From Limanda limanda (Eukaryota; Chordata; Actinopteri; Pleuronectiformes; Pleuronectidae): a DNA stretch of 64,000 nucleotides. Shown here piece by piece: positions 56,501-64,000 of the stretch. Where the stretch lies: assembly GCF_963576545.1 (NCBI RefSeq), contig NC_083649.1, positions 698,637 through 762,636 of the forward strand, read 5' to 3'. Under the pieces are notes generated by a model. It was not told the origin of the DNA. It made no database searches and saw only the letters and a list, made by a program, of their open reading frames with translations. The first letter of the stretch is position 1. The number at the start of each line of letters is the position of its first letter. The position numbers and the translations under genes are program-made.

Positions 56501-57950
56501 CGCGGGAGTACTGTTAAATGTTCAATTTTGACACCGTATGATAACACAAGGTCAAGTGTGTGGTTACAACAATGAGTAGGTTGATGCACACACTGACTAA
56601 AACCAATTGAGTCTAGTATTGAAGTTAATGCTACGCTCAGGCTATCTTTATTATTGTCAACATAAATATTAAAGTCACCAACAATAATAATTTTATCGGT
56701 CTTTAGGACTAGGTTTGATAAAAACTCAGGGAATTCTGTTAGAAATTCAGTATAAGCCCCAGGAGCACGATAAACTACAGCAAATATGATTGGCTGTTGG
56801 TGTTTCCTGGATTGACGTGGAAGATTAAGAACAAGACATTCAAATGAGTTGTAGCTAAGTTTAGGTTTAGGATTAATTGATAGACTGGAGTTAAAAATAG
56901 CAGCAACTCCACCTCCTCGCCCGAGTTCCCTGGGAACGTGTGAATTTATATGACTGGGGGGAGTAGATTAATTTAAACTGACATATTCATCAGGATGCAG
57001 CAACGTCTCAGTAAGGGACAATAAATCTATATTGTAGTCTGAGACTAGTTAATTTACTAAAATAGCCTTTGAGGACAATGATCTAATGTTTAAAAGACCA
57101 CATTCGAAAGTCTTAGTTTCCTGTGTTGTTCCAGAGGTTGTGTTAATTTGTATAAGATTATTGTGTGGAGTTCTCGCGCTGTTATTGTTTAATTTAAATA
57201 ATTTAATCTGACGGTAGACAGAGACAGTCTCTATGCGGTTGGGTGACTGATCCAGAGGGAGCGCAGAGAAGTGTTTAGCACTGCAGCTCTGCTTCCTGGT
57301 CCCAACTCTGGGTTGTCATGTGATAGACTGGATAATATTCATAGATAAGAGAGCTGCTCCATCCCAAGTGGGATGAACGCCGTCTCTCCTAACAAGACCA
57401 GGTTTCCTCCAAAAAGTTTGCCAATTATCTATAAAGCCCGGAACCGTTTACAGGACACCACCTCGACAGCCAGCGGTTAAAAGACAACATGCGACTAAAC
57501 ATGTCATCACCTGATGTGTTAGGGAGAGGGCCAGAGAAAACTACTGTGTCCGACATCGTTTTAGCAAAAGCACACACCGACTCAACATTAACTTTAGTGA
57601 CCTCCGACATACGAAGCCGGGAGTCGTTGCTGCCGACGTGAATTACGATTTTACTGTATTTACGTTTAGTTTTAGCCAGCAGCTTCAATTTGGATTGGAT
57701 GTCGCTGGCTCCTTCCCCTCGGGATACAATTGACTATGGTCGCTGGTGTTGCTAATCTCACGTTTCTGAGAACCGAACATTTATGACATTTACCACTACT
57801 GTTAATGGAGGCGGAGGAGTAAGTTAACATGAGACACTCGGAGCAAGAGAGAGCAGTGGAGCGAGAGGGAGAGAGAGAACACATCGCTGCTAAAACTACG
57901 AGGGTGAGTTTTAAACAGAACACAGAATCACAAAGCACCAGAGAGTAGGG
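53600..57950 (-). mobile_element. Decayed L2-type non-LTR retrotransposon (LINE)
   Basis: Oriented on -, so the 5' part is near 57950 and the 3'UTR lies at about 53600-54230. The 3'UTR contains tctctgaggtttctac, typical in my memory of fish L2 3' ends. Coding parts are in the pseudogene entry. It sits inside the TTAA-flanked element. Exact ends and target duplication could not be read. Confidence 0.8.
54285..57938 (-). pseudogene. L2-type LINE polyprotein: esterase, endonuclease, reverse transcriptase
   Basis: In coding order on -: a Cys-rich patch (CSECLM...CHKC, about 57840-57770) and an SGNH/esterase-like part with IHVGSNDSRLR (about 57635) and DGVHPTWDGA (about 57365). Then comes an AP-endonuclease part with IIIVGDFNIYVDN (about 56690) and DLVLS / LSDHNL (about 56540-56480). 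The RT part is open from 55921 to 54728 with SGFRTNHSTETAL, DLSAAFHTIDH, GVPQGSVLGPILF and FHCYADDTQLY, and a C-terminal FVTSRLDYCNSLL (about 54680) and LTYKALND. The RT catalytic YADD is kept, but several frame breaks separate the parts, so the element cannot be autonomous as read. CR1/L2 elements with an esterase domain are known. Confidence 0.85.
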
Positions 57951-58249
57951 GCTGGTATGTGAGGGTCCTTAACTATATACCGGTGATTTTAGCCGTAGTA
58001 GTACAGAAAGACAGTTGTGTTTAGCGGAGGAGCTAATTCAGATAGCGACCACACCACCCGTGGCAATAACAGGAAGTGACGAAATGACGCAGCACGCTTA
58101 CCGTAATTACTGTGGTGAGGGTATCCAGTTCATCATGACACACATTTTTAGTGTAGGACAGTGACTTAAAATTATTTTAACAACCTTAAATATGCTAAGG
58201 AGAGATTTATCAACTGTGGTAAAATGGGCATAATATGTCACCTTTAAGA

Positions 58250-58831
58250 CAAAGCGTGCCACCGGCCCTATGTAACAGAGCTTGTACATGGCTGCTTCTG
58301 CCTAGCATATCAGCCCAAGTTGGATAAGAGAACCTGAGAAAGAGCCACAGTGTGCTTCCAGCCCTGTGAATTCAAAGAATCCCTAACTGTTACTGCCCTG
58401 CAAATCAGTTAGTGTTGTTAAAAGTTTGGTGAACTGTTTTACCAACCATAGTTTTGGTTAGGCTAGTGTATTGTTGTGCAATAGGAGTAGACTTGACGTT
58501 GGCTAATTATTAATAATCATGAAATATGATTATTAAAATAATAAAAGATTATTTATTACAAATAATTATAAATGATAAGGCCATAACTTATCGTAAAGGG
58601 GCACCACCCTGGTTTCCAGGGACCAACAATATCAAGCTATAATTATCAGTCTCATAACGATAAATGTCAAATTAATATTGTCAATATTTTAATATTAACG
58701 ATTACTTAATAAACAGTGAAGGCTTCTAAGTTCGAGCACAGGCAATCATAATCCAGCTGTATTCACACACGTATGCACAAATAATCACAGACTACAGATA
58801 CTTTAATTACAAAAGAATTTATAAAAAAAGG
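58250..58831. other. AT-rich flank, nothing recognised
   Basis: Contains taat/attatt-rich DNA at 58505-58720 with no coding signal. Possibly part of an unrecognised retroelement that continues to about 60.9 kb. Confidence 0.4.
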
Positions 58832-59212
58832 GAAATAAAGTTATAATGTTATTCAATGATTCCTCATTTTAACAAGCTCCAATATTTCAAAGATAAACAC
58901 AGCAGCAGCACTTATCACAATTCAGAAAATACATGTAAAACCTGCGGTCTACCTATGTATGTCTGTCTCTGTGTGTGTGTCTCTGTGTCAAAGTGTCTCT
59001 CTGTGTATGTGTGTCTATGTGTGTGTATGTGAAATAAAGTTAGTGTTATTTAATGATTTATCATTTTAACAAACTCCCATATTTCAAAGATAACAACAGC
59101 AGCTTATCACAATTTAGAACACGCATGTAACCTCTGGTCCATCTATGTGTCTCTGTGTGTGTGTATCTGTCTGTGTCTATCAAAGTGTCTGTAAGTGTGT
59201 GTGTGTGTGTGG

Positions 59213-59236
<24 letters not shown>
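58832..59236. repeat. 200 bp direct tandem duplication
   Basis: Copies start at 58832 and 59032, both with aaataaagtta, then attttaacaa, atttcaaagata and a GT-rich tail. They are clearly diverged. The second ends in a (GT)n run (59190-59236). Confidence 0.85.
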
Positions 59237-59243
<7 letters not shown>

Positions 59244-59689
59244 CGAGAGAGAGAGAAAAGGAAGGGGGCGTGGCGATGACGCAGTCACATCTAAGATGGC
59301 GGCCGATCATGATTCGTGGAATCAAGGCCAAAAAACTCTCAAAATGGCGGATTGACTACAAAACAAGATGGCGGAGCCGTTATGAATTTAGAGCCAGGAT
59401 GGGAGGAGAGAGAGAGAGGAGGCGTGGCAATAATAGACTCAAAATGGTGGGTTAACTTGCGTTATTCAAGATGGAGAATATGTTAATGACCATGTGGTCG
59501 GAACTCACAATGGTGGTCGCCAGATGAATTACACAAAGGAAATTTCAGACAAAGAGAATTCTTATCTCTGCTTGGCTTTGGGGGCCGAATGGTTTCCAGA
59601 TGTGTTCAGCCTCTCTGAATATAGATTTAACTATGTTACATGAACTGTATTCTAAATACAAATCGGAAGTGTGTATAGGTCGCTTTAGA

Positions 59690-59693
<4 letters not shown>

Positions 59694-59740
<47 letters not shown>
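59694..59740. repeat. (GA)n microsatellite
   Basis: About 23 ga dinucleotides within a retroelement-like, otherwise unassigned stretch. Confidence 0.95.
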
Positions 59741-59746
<6 letters not shown>

Positions 59747-60365
59747 AACATGTAAGGAGAGTTCAAAGAAGCTCTTAAAAACACGCCAGAGATAGATTAA
59801 CAGTGATTCACCCCTCAGCCCTCAAGCGAACGTTGTGGGCCGAGGTTCTGATCGGTGAAATCACTGCAGACTCACACAGACGTTAACAGTGCGGGCGGAG
59901 GCGCTTCTCGCGGCCCTATTCACTGCAACACAAAACATTGCCATCAAACCGGAAACCGGAAGTAGCGGCTCGGAGTAGTGGCCGGCTAAAACAATGGAAC
60001 ACGGAGGTTCCATCAACAAAATACACTCAAGTATTAAATCAATACGCTACGTATTAAAACTAACATCTGCCCAGACAAAATATCCTCTTACTGTAAAACC
60101 CTCGCGGTGTGCGTGCGCGTCTGCGCGAATGTTCCAGGAGCTCAGTGAATCACGTGGTCTCTCGAGCGGGGCTCCGGAGCTGGTTTGAAGCCATTTGTAG
60201 ATCGTTGGAAAAACAAAAGTAAAGTCCGTGGGGAAAATTAAACAGTCTGAGATCGTCCAGCGAGCAATTTCCTGTTTGGTCTTTCCAAGTTAAAACAGGA
60301 AAAGTCCTTTTCAAAATAAAAACGTTGACTAAGATAAAAGAATAAATGAATTGAAACAAACATCT

Positions 60366-60547
60366 TATTGCCTCCTTAAGCAACGGGAACCTCTGGTCAG
60401 ACCGGAGGAGGCCTAACTGGAACGTCAGTGCTGGAGTGAAAAAGAGAGTTAAAAGAAAAGTAGTTCCCTCCTTAAGTTTGCTGGAACCTCTGTTCAGACC
60501 TGAAAGGGCCTGGTGGGAACGTCAGCATCGGAGGAAAGAGAGTAAGG
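60366..60547. repeat. About 92 bp imperfect direct duplication
   Basis: Copies at about 60366 and 60461 share ctccttaag, ggaacctct, cagacc, ggcct and ggaacgtcag in the same order. Confidence 0.75.
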
Positions 60548-60929
60548 TTTCTGTGAGCTCAGCCTTTTTAAGTCATGTTCCAGGTGACTCCCCCCTGGGA
60601 GGAGGGGTCAGGGGTCAGTGTGGCCCCCGGCCAATTAACTATCAGAATTTGGCCCCAAGGGGCGGTTTACAGTGGGGGACCCAGGAAGTGATCTTCTGCC
60701 ACATGGAGATAAGAGCTCCATGCTGGATTTTTAAATGTAAGGGGTCTCCTGAGGCGGGTCCCAAGTTTTACGACTCTTTGTTATAAGTCAGATCACTGGG
60801 ACCTCAGTCCCAACAGTATGATAGAATCCACACTACACTACACACTGTCTGCCATCGCAGCACCAAAGCCATCCACACGACTTTTTGATTTATAAACTTA
60901 AATCTAATCCTTAAATTTCAGGTCCAACA

Positions 60930-61271
60930 ATGGAGAACCCCTGTGTAGAACAATTTGTTTCTTCCCTAGCACCGAGCCTGACCCCTGGCTATCCTGAATT
61001 CATCAGCAAGTTGAACTTCAATGAGTGCAGTAAAGAAATAGATTCACTTCTTAATGACAGATGTGATGCACAAACAGCATCAAAGGGTCCATTGCTGAGA
61101 TGTATGATTCTAAATTTCCACAGGCAAATCTACCTTGCCTGTCAGAGCAAAGCAGCCATGGAACAGGAGGTAAATGCCATGAGAGCACAAAATGCTTTTC
61201 TCCTCCAGGAGGTTCACGCCGGGTTTACACCGGACGCTGAAGCAACGCGTAAGCGCAGCGCCAAGCCTTAA
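60930..61271 (+). CDS. Unknown small ORF, tail replaced by a MITE
   Basis: 113 codons begin with ATG in a good context (ccaacaatgg), 9 bp after a splice-acceptor-like aatttcaggtcc. Residues 1-95 look like real protein (MENPCVEQFVSSLAPSL, then a helical segment ending EVNAMRAQNAFLLQEV). From about 61216 the frame runs into a copy of the acgccgggtttacacc MITE, so the last 18 residues are MITE-coded. I do not recognise the family. It may be the first coding exon of a mobile-element protein; it has no visible domain partner. Confidence 0.35.
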   Translation: MENPCVEQFVSSLAPSLTPGYPEFISKLNFNECSKEIDSLLNDRCDAQTASKGPLLRCMILNFHRQIYLACQSKAAMEQEVNAMRAQNAFLLQEVHAGFTPDAEATRKRSAKP

Positions 61272-61310
61272 ATAACAGCTGGCTCCCATCCACTCCCATG
61301 TTAATCCTGT
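61216..61310. mobile_element. Truncated MITE copy
   Basis: Starts acgccgggtttacaccgga as in the 23782 MITE, followed by matching cgctgaagcaacgc and the reverse-oriented ccaagcctta, taacagctggctcc and ccactcccat blocks. The other terminus was not found. Confidence 0.6.
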
Positions 61311-61407
61311 GTGCGGGTCTATTGACATACACACACTTTAACGTGTGGTCAGCTACACATCATGTCTTTTGGGCATTAACTACACTCTGTAGAACAATCA
61401 CTTCACA

Positions 61408-61520
61408 CACACACACACACACACACACAAGGCAGAGGACCAACATCTGAGGGAGGTGAGGCAGATAATGAGCAGACCTCGGCCAAAACCCTCCCTCCCT
61501 CACACACACACACACACAGT
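61408..61520. repeat. CA microsatellites
   Basis: Two (CA)n runs, about 61408-61429 and 61501-61518, flank 70 bp of unique DNA. Confidence 0.9.
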
Positions 61521-61589
61521 ACGTCATCTCAACTTCAGAAGTTCCCATGCTCCTTATCAAACAGGGAGGGTTTCATAAATTCTGAGATG

Positions 61590-62047
61590 TCCTCTCTCCT
61601 GTGCATGGTACGTCCCACACATCAGTACACACACAATGAGATCATCAGTCTAAGAATGCTTTGAGGCCGGATGACCTCTGGTAACCGCAACATGGCGTGG
61701 ACTGCCTTGTCATCATCATCAACACGTGACGCCAGGAGGAGGACCCAACGAGCCAGGAGGGCAGGACTGCCTTGTGAACCAGCCAACGAGGCACTATCCC
61801 GCGTATATGCAGCAGCTTCCGTCTAGTCTCGACCAATCCAAGAACCTCTGTCACGCCCAGTATATCGATACATAAGCTATGTGCGCACTTTGTCTAAGCG
61901 CCTTTTTTCCTGTGCAGCTTACTGCATAGGACTGGAGGCCCATGCCTGGGCCCATGCATGATCATTGCTGGACACCGCAGTTTCCTGACCTGTGACCTCT
62001 GAATAAACTTGCTTAATTTTTCCTGCCTTTGATTTCCACCCGCAACA
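61590..62047 (+). mobile_element. Possible solo LTR
   Basis: AATAAA at about 62001-62006 is followed by cttgcttaatttttcctgcc and a cccgcaaca end, which resembles an LTR R/U5 region. No partner LTR or coding region was found, and the 5' end is not fixed. Confidence 0.3.
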
Positions 62048-62520
62048 GGTCCCTCCGGAGGCTGAGGGGCCGCGCTGTGCCAAGGCTGCCTCGCACTGTG
62101 AAGCGATCGTTTCAGCGTCGAGTCTATTTTTTGCGCTTGACGCGAGTGTATCGCACCAGGAAACACAGTGAAAAATGATTTTAAACGATATTGATGACAT
62201 ATTTTATATGATATAAATGATCAAATATGCATCCCATAGTTTGTATTCCCCTTCTGTTGTCCTGGCGTTTAACTTTACCAATTTTACCAACCACATTATT
62301 AAATGTCCCCCTCTGCCCCCACTACAGCCACACAAGCAGTCATAAAGATAAAAAGAGAGAGGGGGGGGGGGGGCTACGTACTCTCTCCATAGGCTTGAGT
62401 GGAGAATATGTAATTTACCCTCGACACCCGACATTGAACGGAGCAAACAGCGGAGAAGTTCTTGTAGATGGATGACATTAAATTAATAATTGAAGTGGAG
62501 AAGCAGAGTCTGATCTATTT
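62048..62520. other. Non-coding, nothing recognised
   Basis: Contains a G run of 12 or more at 62349-62362. A GC-rich piece at 62050-62160 has cagcgtcgagtc, weakly like the MITE ends, but no firm match. Confidence 0.4.
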
Positions 62521-62940
62521 TCACACAATATTATAGAATAGGCTAATAGAACTGCCAGATTTTTGCAAAAAGAGCTGTCTCTCTAGGCGTGAGATATCCT
62601 GACACTGAAGGATTGAGGTATCCTTCGTGACAAAATCTCTCACTTGCAAATATCGAAAGAAATCCTGTTTTGGAATACCATATTTCGTTTTCAGCTGACT
62701 AAAAGACATCATGGTAGAGCCTTCCAATAGTTTGTGTAAAGTAAAACCAAACAAAACCAAAAACAGAACATTATAAAGGTTATAACAAAAAATAGTGCAT
62801 CTAAGGCACCCTCTGCCTAACACTGGCATAAAATGTACACACTGTCCTTCTCCTAAACTTGGAGGAGCTAGAGCGAAAGGCTTCTCTAGCAACAAAAGAA
62901 AGATATCTATCCAGGAAATCTGGAGGCATTGCTTATAGTG
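62521..62940 (-). pseudogene. L1-type LINE ORF2 C-terminal fragment
   Basis: On - the frame holds FSQLKTKYGIPKQDFFRYLQVRDFV, split here as FSQLKTKYGIPK and QDFFRYLQVRDF. This matches the C-terminal part of fish L1/Tx1-type ORF2 proteins as I remember them. It stops at 62521. The RT and endonuclease are missing. Confidence 0.6.
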
Positions 62941-63059
62941 ATCCTACAAAGCTAAAAGACATCATCAGTGCTCCAAATCAAGTGTAATGCATATCCATAA
63001 TCTAACTGCAAAACTTACTAAAGGTCCGACAGATCCGCTGCTCAGCATGAAAACTTAGA

Positions 63060-63965
63060 TTAATGTTCACACATCATCATCACGGGGGGCATCCTTCAGT
63101 GACTGGATGGATATTTCTCCACCGCGGCTAGGGTCCTGAAACTTCTTGGTGGATCCGCGACAGGTAACTCTCAGGAGGCGGGGTACACCTGCCTGTAATC
63201 AGCACAGAGCGCTCTCAGCTGTTTCTTCACTCCGTCGTATACCTTTCTCCTGTGGAGAACGGAAGCTGAAAAGTCCTGAAATATCATCACCGTCGCGTCC
63301 TCATGTTTCAGCGCTTAATTTCTCCTTCCCATCTCCCACGACACATTCATCACATGCTGTTTATCCTGATAGTTGTGGAACCTGACCAGCACCGGCCGCG
63401 GTCTCTGGGTGGAGGGGGGCTCCGGGGCCAGCGAGCGGTGTGCTGTCTCCAACTTCACACGGCCCGAATTCGTTTCAATGTGAAGGATTTTAGGGAGCCA
63501 AGCCTCAAAGAACTGAGTCGCTCATCTCCTTCAGCCTCCTCTGGGAGTCCAATGATACGGATGTTTTTGCGTCGTCCTCTGTTCTCCAGGTCGTCGGACC
63601 ACTCGCCTAATTCACACACCAACTTCTGCAGAGCTTTCAACTTTCTGTCCACCGGGTCTGTGACGTCCTCCAGCGCTGAAATCCTCTGCTCGGCCTCGGT
63701 TATCCGCTTCTCATGGCTGTCCAGTTCTTCTCTGTGTATTTTTAAGAGCTCTGACAGTGGGCCGAGTTTTTCGTCGATGACTCTAGAGATGTTGGCTGTA
63801 ATTTCTCCCACCGCTTCGCGAAGCGCCCGTAAGCTAGCCTCGGCTCCGGTGTCGGCTATGATGCTAGCTCCCGCATGGACCTCGCCAGCCTGCTGGCTGT
63901 GCTCAGCATCATCGGGAGCTTCAGCCTCAAAACGCCCCCCTCACAACAAAGCGAAGGGGGGGTGA
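63060..63965 (-). pseudogene. L1-type LINE ORF1 (coiled coil, RRM), broken
   Basis: On - the open part (63811-63455) starts MGEITANISRVIDEKLG. It has a heptad-like coiled coil and the L1 ORF1 landmark ENRGRRKNIRIIGLPEEAEGD, here split as ENRGRRKNI and RIIGLPEEAEGD. It continues in other frames with VLVRFHNYQDKQ (RRM-like) and VMIFQDFSASVL then YRQVYPAS (C-terminal domain). The ORF may begin upstream beyond the visible Met, near the window end. It is followed by only the end of ORF2, so about 3-4 kb of the usual L1 is missing. Confidence 0.75.
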
Positions 63966-64000
63966 CAGCAGGCAGCGTGAGGACACAGAGCGCAGGCGCC

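Larger units (their letters stand above)
50559..58243. mobile_element. TTAA-flanked element (possibly Kolobok-like) with nested insertions
   Basis: TTAA at 50555-50558 precedes ggagacatattatgccc; TTAA at 58244-58247 follows the inverted end, which reads aggtgacatattatgccc. The two ends share 25 identical bases beyond their first few. A second matched block (ccttag...aaggttgttaaaat) lies at 50815-50870 on the left and 58150-58200 on the right, directly joined to the end only on the right. Removing the nested hAT and LINE leaves about 1.8 kb with no transposase. TTAA duplication plus purine-GG ends fits Kolobok better than piggyBac; that is inference. Confidence 0.55.

Noticed and set aside
50559..58243. 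piggyBac element
   Set aside because: TTAA flanks fit, but the termini do not begin with the CCC typical of piggyBac.

Overview
The window reads as ray-finned fish (teleost) nuclear DNA. Its genes are spliced with GT-AG introns, it carries a fish-type odorant receptor of the OR131 group, and its mobile elements (L2-type and L1-type LINEs, Tc1, hAT and a TTAA-flanked element) are those usual in teleosts. No bacterial operon, CRISPR array, rRNA or tRNA gene was seen.

From 1 to about 42 kb lie four intron-containing housekeeping genes: (1) a PABIR/FAM122 phosphatase-regulator gene on + (coding 919-6012, nine exons); (2) BAP18/C17orf49, a chromatin-complex subunit, on - (10765-13459, six exons, 205 residues); (3) RNASEK on + (13945-16120, three exons), head-to-head with BAP18 over a promoter of about 485 bp; (4) NUP98, the NUP98-NUP96 nucleoporin precursor, on - (17508-40189, 34 coding exons, about 1,800 residues), with its 5'UTR exon and promoter near 41.8-42.1 kb. 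Exon boundaries were read by eye from splice consensus, reading phase and remembered homologues. PABIR and BAP18 add up to whole, in-frame proteins.

The main structural oddity of 1-31 kb is that at least ten introns in these genes consist largely of tandem arrays. Units run from 9 to 30 bp, and the biggest array is about 3.4 kb of a 15-mer. Many arrays run to within a few bases of a splice site and their units resemble that splice site. The arrays create very long spurious open reading frames.

From about 42 to 64 kb the window changes to mobile-element DNA: an unclassified element with about 450 bp inverted repeats, carrying a broken CXC-domain gene and a nested frameshifted Tc1; one apparently intact odorant receptor gene; a TTAA-flanked element holding both a complete hAT-like element with a perfect 8 bp target duplication and a decayed L2 LINE; one or two possible LTRs; a small unknown ORF cut by a MITE; and an internally deleted L1. 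Functionally, the host genes cover phosphatase control, chromatin, an endosomal/V-ATPase-linked membrane protein and the nuclear pore; there is no sign that they form one pathway.
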